From assembly GCA_964427535.1 (NCBI GenBank), contig CAYRVF010000078.1, forward strand, positions 1-27,032: a stretch of DNA of 27,032 nt. The letters are read 5' to 3'. This document shows, one piece after another, positions 15,206 to 23,383 of the stretch. This DNA is from CAYRVF01 sp964427535 (GTDB lineage: Bacteria; Chloroflexota; Ktedonobacteria; Ktedonobacterales; JADMIN01). The translations under genes and the position numbers were made by a program. Within the stretch, counting starts at the first letter, position 1. The number at the start of each line of letters is the position of its first letter. A model generated the notes under the pieces. The model had not been told where the DNA came from. It did no database searches and saw only the letters and a program-made list of their open reading frames with translations.

Positions 15206-16009
15206 ATGACGGCGACGGATGCACACGTGATTATCACGATGCCGGCCTATCACGCGGAGCGCACACTCGAACAAACGTACCGAGATATTCCACGTGGACT
15301 GGCGGACGACGTGCTGGTCGTTGATGACGCGAGTAGCGATGGAACGGCAGACGTCGCGCGCCGCCTGGGGCTGAAGGTCTTCGTGCATCCAGCAAATCGG
15401 GGCTATGGCGGCAACCAGAAGACGTGCTATGACGAGGCATTGCGAGCGGGGGCGTCGATCGTCGTGCTGCTGCATCCGGATTATCAGTACGATCCCCGGG
15501 CTGTGACGGCCCTCGTCGAGCCCCTCGTGGCGGGCCGCGCTGATTTCACGTTCGGGTCCCGCTTCGCCGCCGGAGGCAATCCGCGCGCGGGAGGCATGCC
15601 GTTCTATCGCTACATCGGGAACCGCCTGACGACGGCGCTGGAGAATCTGGTGCTCGGCACCCACTTCTCGGAGCTGCATAGCGGCCTGAAGGCCTATACA
15701 CGGGTGTTTCTCGAACACGTCGATTACCACGCCTTCTCCGATGATTTCGTCTTCGATAGCCAGATTCTGATTCATGCGGTGCTCTCGGGCGCACGCGTCG
15801 AAGAAGTCGCGATTCCGACCCGCTACACACCAGAATCGTCCTCGATCAGCGTGTCGCGTTCGCTGCGCTACATCCGGCAGACGCTCGTCGAGCTTGTGCG
15901 CTTGAAGTGGCGCTACCAACGGGCCAGATACCAGCGAGCGGCCCGTACGACGGCGGGCAGTCCATCCCCACGGGCCCTACATGGAGCGGATGACCATGCG
16001 GCGGACTGA
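15206..16009 (+). CDS. GT2 family (dolichyl/polyprenyl-phosphate type) glycosyltransferase
   Basis: This 267-residue soluble or membrane-associated enzyme most likely transfers a sugar from a nucleotide donor to a polyprenyl phosphate on the inner face of the membrane. The GT-A fold shows VIITMPAYHAERTL at the N-terminus, VVDDASSDGT (38-47), the NRGYGGNQKTC turn and HPDYQYDP (90-97), which occupies the DxD position. GSRF and a SGLKAYTRVFL segment follow. There are no C-terminal membrane helices, so it depends on a partner for flipping. ATG 15206 is favoured because GGGGAG ends 8 bases before it; the frame is open upstream to 15020 without typical residues. Its 3' end overlaps the GtrA-like gene. 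Confidence 0.9.
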   Translation: MTATDAHVIITMPAYHAERTLEQTYRDIPRGLADDVLVVDDASSDGTADVARRLGLKVFVHPANRGYGGNQKTCYDEALRAGASIVVLLHPDYQYDPRAVTALVEPLVAGRADFTFGSRFAAGGNPRAGGMPFYRYIGNRLTTALENLVLGTHFSELHSGLKAYTRVFLEHVDYHAFSDDFVFDSQILIHAVLSGARVEEVAIPTRYTPESSSISVSRSLRYIRQTLVELVRLKWRYQRARYQRAARTTAGSPSPRALHGADDHAAD

Positions 16010-16511
16010 GGAGACCGTGCGTGCGCAGGCGACGGGTGCGCCTGAGAGTTGGCCTGGAACCCCTCGCGCGGTATTCCCCAGCCCGCGACGCCTGCGCGAC
16101 AGCCGCGAGCTGCGTCGCGTCACCCTGTTCCTGATCGCTGGTGGTATCTCAGCAGTCATCACGCTGGCGGTGACCGCGCTGCTGGGACAGCTTGCCCATC
16201 AGCGCTTCTTTCTGGCCGCCGCGTGCGGCACCGAGCTGGGCATCCTCGTCAACTTCAGCATCAACGATCGGGTCGCGTTCGGCGACTTGCCTGGCAGGCA
16301 GCGCCCGTTGCGCGTGCGTCTGATCCGCTTTCATGCCACCTGCGCGGTCGGGCAAACGCTCATTTATCTGCTGTCGCTGTTCTTCTACACGATAGCCGGC
16401 TGGGGGCAGGTGTTCGCCCAAGGGCTGCCAATCATCGCGGTCACAGGGGTGAACTTCACGCTCCACCGCGTCTGGACCTATCGTCGCCCATCTCACGCGC
16501 GGAGAGGCTGA
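15981..16511 (+). CDS. GtrA-like membrane protein (polyprenyl-phosphate-sugar flippase family)
   Basis: GtrA-family proteins are four-helix membrane proteins thought to move polyprenyl-linked monosaccharides across the membrane. The 176 residues have about 45 polar N-terminal residues, then four helices: VTLFLIAGGISAVITLAVTAL, FFLAAACGTELGILVNFSIN, the region CAVGQTLIYLLSLFFYTI, and VFAQGLPIIAVTGVNFTLHRV. Typical motifs are ELGILVNFSINDRVAF and NFTLHRVWTY. The gene overlaps the end of the GT2 gene. ATGs at 15981, 15990 and 15996 are all in frame, and GGAGCGG just before 15990 makes that a good alternative start. Pairing with a DPM-like GT2 is the classic arrangement for lipid-linked sugar supply. 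Confidence 0.88.
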   Translation: MERMTMRRTEETVRAQATGAPESWPGTPRAVFPSPRRLRDSRELRRVTLFLIAGGISAVITLAVTALLGQLAHQRFFLAAACGTELGILVNFSINDRVAFGDLPGRQRPLRVRLIRFHATCAVGQTLIYLLSLFFYTIAGWGQVFAQGLPIIAVTGVNFTLHRVWTYRRPSHARRG

Positions 16512-16564
16512 CCGAACCAGGCGGGCTGCGGTGAGCGAGGGGTGACATACAGGGAGGAGTGGGC

Positions 16565-17830
16565 ATGGAGACGACGACACCGGCACGAGTGGATGAGGCA
16601 GAGCACATTCCGAGCGCGTACAGGCCTCGCTGGAAGCGCGTGTCGCAATCCCCGTGGTTCGTGGCCGCGCTGGTTCTGCTCGTCTACGGCGCGATGCTCG
16701 TCGCCTTCTTTCGGACGGGCAATGATGCGCGATACTTCATCGTCATCGGCCGTAATTTTGTCGTACAGAGTTCGGCCAGCACGTCGATCCGGATTGATCC
16801 GCACTTTCGGTACGGCCCCAATCCAGTTGGCTATGACGGACAGTTCTGCTATTACATCGCGCTCGATCCTGTCCATGCACGCTACTATATAGACCTTCCC
16901 GCGTATCGCTACCAGCGCATCCTCTACCCGATCCTCGCGCGGCTGCTCGCCCTCGGCCAAGCGGGACTCATCCCGTACACATTGCTCCTGATTAACTGGC
17001 TAGCGCTCGCGGGGGGAACGCTCGCGATTGCGGCCTGGCTGAAGCGCAAAGGGTGCTCACCGTACTTCGCCTTGCTGTTTGGGTTCTACGACGGTCTGTT
17101 TGTCTCGTTTACACGTGACCTCACTGAGCCGCTGTCCTATGCGCTGGTGGCGCTGGCGATCTATCTCTTCACGTTTGGCGGGCGACGGCGTGTCCTGTGG
17201 GCGGGAGTGGTCTTCGGCTTGAGCGCGCTGGCACGTGAGACCGGGGCGATCTTTGCGGTGGTGTATGGGCTCGGGCTGATGCTGGAGGGTGGCTTCCCCT
17301 CGACCATACGGGCGTGGCGCGAGCGTATTGCATCGCGGTGGCGCCCGGTGACACTGCTGTTGGTGACAGCACTGGTACCGCTGGTGCTCTACAAAGCGTT
17401 TCTTGCTGTCTGGTTGAGGGCTCCTGGCGTCAATCCGGTGCTCATACCACAGGTGGTCCCACTCGCGGGCCTGTTCGGCTACAGGCCGTGGTACTCCGAT
17501 CAGTACTATCAACTGCTGATCGTCGTCGTGCCCGGAATCATTTGTGCCATCGCGGCTCTCCGCGCGATCACGCTGCGCATCTGGCCCATCGAGGTGTGGG
17601 CGCTGCTGGTCAACATTGAGCTGCTGATCTTCATGCTACCGCCAGCGGACTATGTTGACATCTATGCGTCACCGCGCCTCTCCACCGGTGTCGTGCTGGC
17701 CGCGCTCTACTGCCTGCCCGCATTCGACAAGGCGTTTGGGAAAAACCGGATGTGGCTCGCCGCAGTGGGCACGTTCTGGGTCTCGTTTACTCCCTATCTG
17801 GCTGCTTTTATTCCCGGCGTCCATCTTTAG
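16565..17830 (+). CDS. Polytopic membrane protein, GT-C glycosyltransferase-like
   Basis: This 421-residue protein has about ten membrane helices. TM1 lies at 31-49, followed by a long outer loop with GYDGQFCYYIALDP (89-102) and RYQRILYPILARLLALG (from 115). This YDGQxYY...RILYP arrangement occurs in bacterial membrane proteins of the GT-C/mannosyltransferase superfamily; the Asp in YDGQ is a candidate catalytic residue. Later come TRDLTEPLSYALVALAIY and SALARETGAIF, also typical of that group. ATG 16565 was chosen because GGGAGGAG ends just upstream with good spacing; GTG 16559 is in frame. It is the third gene of the plus-strand operon, after the GT2 and GtrA-like genes, and is the natural user of the lipid-linked sugar they would supply. 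Substrate unknown. Confidence 0.78.
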   Translation: METTTPARVDEAEHIPSAYRPRWKRVSQSPWFVAALVLLVYGAMLVAFFRTGNDARYFIVIGRNFVVQSSASTSIRIDPHFRYGPNPVGYDGQFCYYIALDPVHARYYIDLPAYRYQRILYPILARLLALGQAGLIPYTLLLINWLALAGGTLAIAAWLKRKGCSPYFALLFGFYDGLFVSFTRDLTEPLSYALVALAIYLFTFGGRRRVLWAGVVFGLSALARETGAIFAVVYGLGLMLEGGFPSTIRAWRERIASRWRPVTLLLVTALVPLVLYKAFLAVWLRAPGVNPVLIPQVVPLAGLFGYRPWYSDQYYQLLIVVVPGIICAIAALRAITLRIWPIEVWALLVNIELLIFMLPPADYVDIYASPRLSTGVVLAALYCLPAFDKAFGKNRMWLAAVGTFWVSFTPYLAAFIPGVHL

Positions 17831-17841
17831 GTGTGATCGGC

Positions 17842-17966
17842 ATGCTACGCCCGCTCACCCGGTAGCCGCCGTGGTAGCATCACGTGCCTCTGTTTGTAGG
17901 CCCCCCGAAAGACACAAGCAACGCCAATATGACAGTCTCTCGCACGCCGGCTACCGGGCGTGATGC
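17842..17966. repeat. Interlocking inverted repeats in the intergenic region
   Basis: Three perfect inverted pairs lie in the spacer after the GT operon: ATGCTAC/GTAGCAT (17842-17848, 17874-17880), CCCGGTAGCC/GGCTACCGGG (17858-17867, 17949-17958) and GCATCACG/CGTGATGC (17877-17884, 17959-17966). The second and third cross each other, so they could form a pseudoknot or be alternatives. The first could be a terminator hairpin, but no T-run follows. No gene is seen from 17831 to 18147. Confidence 0.45.
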
Positions 17967-18043
17967 GCTGCTCGCGTTCTGCGTTGTGTGCCTCTTGGTC
18001 GTACTCCGGGAGGGAGAATGGTCTCTCCCACGGCTGGATGCGA

Positions 18044-18049
18044 TACAAT
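18044..18049 (+). promoter_or_regulatory. Candidate -10 box of the Vgb-like gene
   Basis: TACAAT in the context CGATACAATC lies about 100 bases before the chosen start codon. No good -35 box is visible. Confidence 0.25.
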
Positions 18050-18147
18050 CAAGATGAATGCACTTCAGAGGGAGCACCGCCCGGCGGGCGGAGCAGGCGC
18101 GGCGAGCACCCTCGGCAGCACACTTGCGAGAAGGCGAGACCGAGACC

Positions 18148-19422
18148 ATGAGCGATCCACGCCGTTCATCCGTGCGGGAAGACAGCGCGCCCAGCGCCTT
18201 GCCAAGCGAGACAGTTCCAGAGCAGCCAGAGCCCCACGAGTCCCAGCGGCAACAGACGCTGCTGTCAGAGCGACAACAGCGCGACGCGTGGTTCATGCTG
18301 CTCGTGCTCGGGCTGGGCGTCGTCACGGTCTTCGCGCTCTCGGGCATCAGCCAGGCGATGCAATCTCGCCGCGTCGCCGGCACCGCGACTCCCGCGAGCA
18401 GCGCGCCTCCCGCCGCCAAGACGCCCGGCATCGCGCACAGCTCCGGCATCGCGCACAGCTCCGGCAACGCGACGATCCGGCAGGCGGGCGAGACGACGTA
18501 TCTGCTGCCGCAGCTCGCCAACGCCGGCCTGATGTACGCGGCCGTCGACGCCCAGGGCAACATCTGGACAGGCGAGATGGAGACAAACAAGCTCGCCCGC
18601 TTCAATCCGACGACCCAGGCCATCACAGGGTGGACGCCGCCGAACGGCCAGTCGAACATCATGACCACGGTCGTCGACGCCAAGGGCACCATCTGGTTCA
18701 CCGAGCAGGTCGCCAACTATATCGCGCGTTTCGACCCCGCGACGCAGCAGTTCACCACCTACCCACTGGGCTCCGTCGACGGCCATGTCGCCGGACCGCA
18801 GGATCTGGTGATCGACGCCAAGGGCACCGTCTGGTTCACCGAGCTGGAGGGCGGGCGCATCGGCAGCCTCGATCCGGCGAGCGGCGCGATTCGGACGTGG
18901 CAGCTCCCCGCCGCGCGCGGCCAGACCACCGCGTACCCCTACACGCTGCAGGTCGCGCCGGATGGCTCGGTGTGGTTCGGCTCGCTGGCGGGCGGCGAGG
19001 TCGGGCGGCTCGATCCCGCGACCGGCCAGACGGCAATCTATCCGCTGGCCGACGCGCACGCGCAGGTCTTCTCGATGGCCAGCGACGGGCACGGCACGCT
19101 GTGGTTCACCGAGCTCGACGAGGCCACGATCGGCAGCATCGATACGGCGACGCGCGCGGTGCATGAGTACGCCGTGCCCGCCCTCGCCGGGAAGCCGCAG
19201 AACCTCTACTCGATCGTCACCGGCGCCGATGGCAGCGTCTGGTTCGACAGCGCGGGCGCGAACGCCATCGTGCGCTACGAGCCGGCGAGCGCGCACTGGA
19301 CCTTCTATCAGCTCGCGACGGCCGAGAGCATCCCCTACGGCCTCGCGTTCGACGCGCAGGGTCGTCTCTGGTTCACGACGGATGGCTCGCCCGCCAACTA
19401 CATCGGCTCGATGAAACCCTGA
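18148..19422 (+). CDS. Membrane-anchored Vgb-like (streptogramin lyase-type) beta-propeller protein
   Basis: The 424-residue protein has a polar cytoplasmic N-terminus, one membrane helix (about 48-68, WFMLLVLGLGVVTVFALSG), a short Ser/Ala-rich spacer, and an outside beta-propeller. The propeller is built of repeated units of the form DAKGTIWFTE...IARFDPATQ..TYPL, at least six of which are visible, ending WFTTDGSPANYIGSMKP. This repeat is the virginiamycin B lyase signature, but most such proteins are not antibiotic lyases, and the membrane anchor argues for a sensor, binding or wall-linked role. The residues GIAHSSGIAHSS come from an exact 18-bp tandem duplication (18427-18462). ATG 18148 was taken as start; an in-frame ATG at 18058 would add 30 residues. 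The next gene is convergent, 35 bases away. Confidence 0.8.
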   Translation: MSDPRRSSVREDSAPSALPSETVPEQPEPHESQRQQTLLSERQQRDAWFMLLVLGLGVVTVFALSGISQAMQSRRVAGTATPASSAPPAAKTPGIAHSSGIAHSSGNATIRQAGETTYLLPQLANAGLMYAAVDAQGNIWTGEMETNKLARFNPTTQAITGWTPPNGQSNIMTTVVDAKGTIWFTEQVANYIARFDPATQQFTTYPLGSVDGHVAGPQDLVIDAKGTVWFTELEGGRIGSLDPASGAIRTWQLPAARGQTTAYPYTLQVAPDGSVWFGSLAGGEVGRLDPATGQTAIYPLADAHAQVFSMASDGHGTLWFTELDEATIGSIDTATRAVHEYAVPALAGKPQNLYSIVTGADGSVWFDSAGANAIVRYEPASAHWTFYQLATAESIPYGLAFDAQGRLWFTTDGSPANYIGSMKP

Positions 19423-19457
19423 CGCTCGCGGCGCCTGGGTACGTTTGCCCCGACTCA

Positions 19458-20696
19458 CTACGCGAAGAAGCGCACGCTCGCGAAGCTCAGCGTCGCCACG
19501 AGGCTATAGGCGAGCGAGAGCGCGAGCCCGTAGACCCGCACGCGCTTCCACCGCAATCCGAGGCGCGCGAGCAGGATGAAGCAGGGGAAGACGACCACGA
19601 GGAAGCGCGAGATCGAGAGCAGGCCCGTGCCTGGTATCACACGCGCGGGCACGATCAGCACCTGGAGCAGGCAGGCCCACGTATAGGCCGCATCGGCGAC
19701 GGGCATCTTCCCGCGCCGTACGAGCCAGAGCATGCTGAGCGCAAGCCCAAGCCAGAGGGTGAGGAACACCAGGTTCTTGACGACCTCGGTGATGGGGCCG
19801 TTGGGTCCGCCGGTGAGCAGCGCATGCACGTCGCTCACGGTCCCGGCCCAGGGCCAGTCGAGGGAGCGCCGCCATGCTGGCTCGTCTTGGGCGCGCATCA
19901 GCGCGTTCGGCCCGAAGATGGCGTTCAGGTAGAGCTGGAGCCCAGCGAACGCGGCCATCGCGACCAAACAGACAAGCGCCGGGGCGAGCAGGACGCGCCA
20001 GGCGCGTAGCAGTTCCACCGCACGCCACGATCCGGCGCGCTGACGCAGGTCGCCCAGCGCGGTGACGGCAACCGGCGCGAGCAGCGCGAGCCCGGTCGAG
20101 CGCGTCAGCGTGGCAAGTGCGCAGAGTAGCGCCACGAGCAGCCACCGGCGCCGCCGTAGCGCCAGAAACATCGCCACGCTGAGCAGCAGGAAAAGTGACT
20201 CGGTATACCCGGCGAGAAAGAAGATGCTCGTCGGAAAGCAGACGTAAGACACCAGCGTGCGGCGCGCCACCCGTTCGCCGAACTGCTCCTCCGCGAGCCA
20301 GCGCAGCAGCACGAGCGCACCGAAGTCGGCGGCGTTGGCGATGAGCAGGCCCGCCAGCGCGTAGCTCCCACCGACGACGGGCGCGAGCAGGTGCTCCAGC
20401 AACGGATACAGCGGATAAAACGCAGCCTGAGGCAGCACCCTGTACCCGACCGCGGCGATATCGACGTAGAAGATGCCGTCCCACAGCGACCAGAGCTGCA
20501 CGAAGGTGTAGTGAACGTGTCCCGGCCCGGTCGCGATGGCGGAGGGCGGCAGCACCAGCACCCAAAGCGCCACCAGCCCGACGAAGAAGACCCGTTGCGC
20601 CAGCCACGCGAGCAGTGCGTCCCGCCAGATCGACGCGCTCAGCCCCAGCCTGAGGCGTGCCGTCAGCGCGTCCCGCTGCTCCCATGTCAGGCGCAT
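19458..20696 (-). CDS. PIG-V-like mannosyltransferase (GT-C membrane protein)
   Basis: This is a 412-residue polytopic membrane protein of the PIG-V/GT76-like group, which adds mannose from a lipid-linked donor on the outer face of the membrane. The key loop after TM1 reads LWDGIFYVDIAAVGYR (71-86), followed by AFYPLYPLLEHLL (from 92); the Asp of WDG is the expected catalytic residue. Later family-like stretches are CFPTSIFFLAGYTESLFLLLSV and ATLTRSTGLALLAPV (a TRSTG variant of the common ARxxG). ATG 20696 was chosen because GGAGGGTGGTGG precedes it and the basic first helix begins soon after; the frame remains open upstream through repeat DNA and is not believed. A long hairpin lies 29 bases upstream in its leader. 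Confidence 0.88.
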   Translation of the reverse strand: MRLTWEQRDALTARLRLGLSASIWRDALLAWLAQRVFFVGLVALWVLVLPPSAIATGPGHVHYTFVQLWSLWDGIFYVDIAAVGYRVLPQAAFYPLYPLLEHLLAPVVGGSYALAGLLIANAADFGALVLLRWLAEEQFGERVARRTLVSYVCFPTSIFFLAGYTESLFLLLSVAMFLALRRRRWLLVALLCALATLTRSTGLALLAPVAVTALGDLRQRAGSWRAVELLRAWRVLLAPALVCLVAMAAFAGLQLYLNAIFGPNALMRAQDEPAWRRSLDWPWAGTVSDVHALLTGGPNGPITEVVKNLVFLTLWLGLALSMLWLVRRGKMPVADAAYTWACLLQVLIVPARVIPGTGLLSISRFLVVVFPCFILLARLGLRWKRVRVYGLALSLAYSLVATLSFASVRFFA

Positions 20697-20724
20697 TCCC
20701 CACCACCCTCCGCAAGCCTTGGTA

Positions 20725-20775
20725 GCCCTCTCCGCGCATCGTCTCTCCGCCCCGGCCCCCATGCGCGGAGAGGGC
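20725..20775. repeat. Long perfect inverted repeat in the leader of the PIG-V-like gene
   Basis: GCCCTCTCCGCGCAT (20725-20739) and ATGCGCGGAGAGGGC (20761-20775) pair perfectly over 15 bp around a 21-base loop. It lies just upstream of the ribosome-binding site of the minus-strand gene. The CCCTCTCC theme resembles the other intergenic repeats but the core differs, so it may be a second repeat family. Confidence 0.7.
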
Positions 20776-20882
20776 CATGCGCGAGATAACCGGCGTGCCC
20801 CGTGTGTCTGTGTCGCGGTGCGCTCGATCCCAGAGGTAGAACGTGCGAGCGCGCGGAACGTGTACACTGTGGGGTACGGGCG

Positions 20883-21013
20883 TGGCCCCCTCCCCCTAGC
20901 CCCCTCCCCGGCTGACGCCGAGAGAGGGGGAACCGAGGACGCGCACGCGACGCGCCGCGTTTCTAGCACCTCTCTCCCGCCGTCAGGTGGGGGAGAGGCT
21001 GGGAGAGGGGGCC
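20883..21013. repeat. Paired inverted GC-rich intergenic repeat upstream of the MFS gene
   Basis: The left copy (20883-20935) and the right copy (20968-21013) are inverted relative to each other. The outer ends are GGCCCCCTC and GAGGGGGCC, and the inner parts share CTGACG-CG-GAGAG in inverse order. About 30 unrelated bases separate them. The layout matches the element at 456-619 though the sequence is a different variant. It lies between a candidate -10 (TACACT, 20863-20868) and the MFS start, so it would be in the 5' leader if that promoter is used. Confidence 0.68.
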
Positions 21014-21078
21014 GCGCCGGAGAGAGGACACGTCCGGCGGAGGTGAGCTCTCCACGGACGGCGGAGAAAGGGTACGAC

Positions 21079-22371
21079 ATGCGGCGACGGCGATACTGGC
21101 AGCTCCTGCTCGGCGTCTTCTTCCTCGGCTGGATCTTCATGTACGCGGACCGCACGGTGCTCTCGCCGGCGCTGCCCGCGATTGGCGCGGAGTGGCGGCT
21201 CAACACGGCCCAGTTGGGGCTGATCTCGTCGCTGTTCTTCCTGCTCTACGCGGCCATGCAGATTCCCACAGGCTTCCTCGCCGACCGCTTCGGGCGCAAG
21301 CTGCTGCTGGTGCCGGGCTACCTGCTCTTCGGCGTGACGACCGTGTTCAGCGCGTTCGCGCCTAGCTACGGCGTATTCCTGCTGCTCGGCGCGCTCTCCG
21401 GCGCGGGCCAGGGGACGTATTACCCGACGCAGTTCTCGCTCTCCTCAGAGGCGATTCCCCAGCGGGTGCGTGGCCTCGGTTCGGCGATCATCAACAGCGG
21501 GCAGGCGTTCGGCATCTCGCTCGGCTTCGTCGTCGCCAGCGTCGTCGCGTTTGATTTGCGGGCGGGGTGGCGTGCGCCCTTCGCCATTCTGGGGTGCGCC
21601 ACGGTCGTCGCGGGCCTGGTGCTGTGGCTGTGCGTGCGCGAGCATCCGCCCGCCGCCGACGCTGATGCCACCGATGCGTCTGGTGTGGGAAACGTACCGG
21701 CGGAATCACCACTGGCCGCACCGTCGGGGGCAGGCACACGCGTGCTCTTCAGCCGCGATATGGTGCTCGCCTATGCCGTCATGTTCTGCTCGCTCTACGG
21801 CTTCTTCGTCGTGCTGACGTGGCTCCCGGCGTACCTCCAAACGGCGCGCCACACACCCGCCAGCCAGACGGGCATCGTCTCGTCGCTGGTGCCGTGGGCC
21901 TCGATCCCCGGCGCGCTCGCCATTAGCCTGCTCTCAGACCGCCTGCGCCAGCGACGCATCTTCGCCATGCTCCTGCTGCCGCTTGCCGCCCTCGCGCTGC
22001 TGGCCATCCCGCTGACCCAGACGCGCGCCGAGCTCTACGCCGTGCTCGTGCTCTACGGGCTGGTCGGCAAGCTCGCGCTCGACCCGCTGATGGTGGCCTT
22101 CGTCGCCGACCGTGTGCCGCGCGCGGCGTACAGCCGGGCCTACGCCTTCTTCAACTTTGCGGGCATGTCGTCCTCAATCCTCGCGCCGTATCTGACAGGA
22201 CTGCTTGCCAGCCACACGGGCACGCTCGTCACTGGCTTCTATCTGGCCGCCGCGCTGCTCGTCGCCGGCACGGTCTGCATGGCCTTCACGACGCCCGATA
22301 ACCGGCGAGCGCAGCGCGACCCAGGGGCTGAGTCCGGCTCGCTCGCGGCCGCGCCCGGCGCCGCGCGCTGA
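21079..22371 (+). CDS. Major facilitator superfamily transporter
   Basis: This 430-residue secondary transporter has twelve predicted membrane helices in two six-helix halves, joined by a polar Ala/Asp-rich loop of about 50 residues. The N-terminal MYADRTVLSPALPAIGAEW and the motif A loop GFLADRFGRK (65-74) point to the anion:cation symporter-like part of the family. The second half has the weaker LLSDRLRQRR equivalent. ATG 21079 has GGAGAAAGG 7 bases before it; the longer open frame upstream runs through repeat DNA and is rejected. The neighbouring gene 70 bases downstream encodes a hydrolase and may be co-transcribed, but it has its own -10-like TACACT. The substrate cannot be named; organic anions or sugars are plausible. 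Confidence 0.9.
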   Translation: MRRRRYWQLLLGVFFLGWIFMYADRTVLSPALPAIGAEWRLNTAQLGLISSLFFLLYAAMQIPTGFLADRFGRKLLLVPGYLLFGVTTVFSAFAPSYGVFLLLGALSGAGQGTYYPTQFSLSSEAIPQRVRGLGSAIINSGQAFGISLGFVVASVVAFDLRAGWRAPFAILGCATVVAGLVLWLCVREHPPAADADATDASGVGNVPAESPLAAPSGAGTRVLFSRDMVLAYAVMFCSLYGFFVVLTWLPAYLQTARHTPASQTGIVSSLVPWASIPGALAISLLSDRLRQRRIFAMLLLPLAALALLAIPLTQTRAELYAVLVLYGLVGKLALDPLMVAFVADRVPRAAYSRAYAFFNFAGMSSSILAPYLTGLLASHTGTLVTGFYLAAALLVAGTVCMAFTTPDNRRAQRDPGAESGSLAAAPGAAR

Positions 22372-22441
22372 GGTCTGCTACACTACCCCGAGACGGAGAC
22401 ACGGCCTGGGCCACACCCAAGAGCACAAGGAGAACGCCACG

Positions 22442-23338
22442 ATGGAGATCCTCCGCACGCCAGATGAGCGTTTCGTGAACCTGCCCGGCTACTCGTTCGC
22501 GCCGCACTACGTCGAGATCGGCGGGCTGCGCATCCACTACATCGACGAGGGGCCGCGCGTCGCGAGCGAGACGGTGCTGATGCTGCATGGCGAGCCAAGC
22601 TGGTCGTATCTCTATCGAAAGCTGATTCCAGTCTTCACCGCCGCCGGATATCGCGCGATCGCGCCCGATCTCGCCGGCTTCGGCCGCTCCGACAAGCCCG
22701 CCAGCCGCGACGACTACACCTATCAGGCGCACGTCGACTGGATGGCGGGTCTGCTCGCCGCGCTCGACCTACGCAATCTCACGCTCGTCTGCCAGGACTG
22801 GGGCGGGCTGATCGGGCTGCGCCTGGTGGCCGAACACGGAGAGCGGTTCGCCCGCGTCGTCGCGGCCAACACATTTCTGCCGACCGGCGACACTCCGCCG
22901 GGCCGCGCGTTTCTGGCCTGGCAGCGCTTCTCGCAGTCCGAGCGTCCGTTTCACGCCGGTGGCATCGTGAAGGGCGCGACCATCACAGAACTGCCCCCCG
23001 AGGTGATCGCCGCCTACGACGCACCCTTCCCCGACGACCGCTATCTCGCGGGCGCGCGGCAGTTCCCGCTGCTCGTGCCGACCACGCCCGACGACCCGGC
23101 CTCCGAGCCCAACCGCCGCGCGTGGGAGGCGCTCCGGCGCTGGGAAAAGCCGTTCCTCTGCGCGTTTAGCGATGGCGACCCGATCACCCGCGGAGGCGAC
23201 CGGGTGCTTGAAGCGGCGATTCCTGGCGCGCAGGGGCAGCCCCACACCACCATCACCGGCGCGGGCCACTTCCTGCAGGAGGACAAAGGCGAGGAGCTGG
23301 CGCGCGTCGTCGTCGCCTTCGTCGAATCGACCCGCTAA
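22442..23338 (+). CDS. dhmA: Haloalkane dehalogenase-like alpha/beta hydrolase
   Basis: The 298-residue cytoplasmic alpha/beta hydrolase is of the haloalkane dehalogenase subfamily that includes DhlA and DhmA, which replace a carbon-bound halogen by hydroxyl. The triad is visible: nucleophile Asp119 in VCQDWGG (next to Trp120, a halide-binding position), Asp246 in SDGDPIT, and His276 in GAGHFLQED. The HGEPSW oxyanion-hole motif (49-54) is the subfamily form, with Glu51 and Trp54. The cap domain covers about 150-225. ATG 22442 has AAGGAGA 8 bases before it. An aspartate nucleophile with HGEPSW strongly favours dehalogenase over epoxide hydrolase, but the real substrate is not known. Confidence 0.88.
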   Translation: MEILRTPDERFVNLPGYSFAPHYVEIGGLRIHYIDEGPRVASETVLMLHGEPSWSYLYRKLIPVFTAAGYRAIAPDLAGFGRSDKPASRDDYTYQAHVDWMAGLLAALDLRNLTLVCQDWGGLIGLRLVAEHGERFARVVAANTFLPTGDTPPGRAFLAWQRFSQSERPFHAGGIVKGATITELPPEVIAAYDAPFPDDRYLAGARQFPLLVPTTPDDPASEPNRRAWEALRRWEKPFLCAFSDGDPITRGGDRVLEAAIPGAQGQPHTTITGAGHFLQEDKGEELARVVVAFVESTR

Positions 23339-23383
23339 CCTCTCTCGTGCATGCCGTGCGTACGTTCCAGCCCGCACACGCAG

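Noticed and set aside
18265..19458. 397-codon minus-strand frame opposite the Vgb-like gene
   Set aside because: The regular pattern only mirrors the propeller repeats; the plus frame has the WFTE repeat signature.
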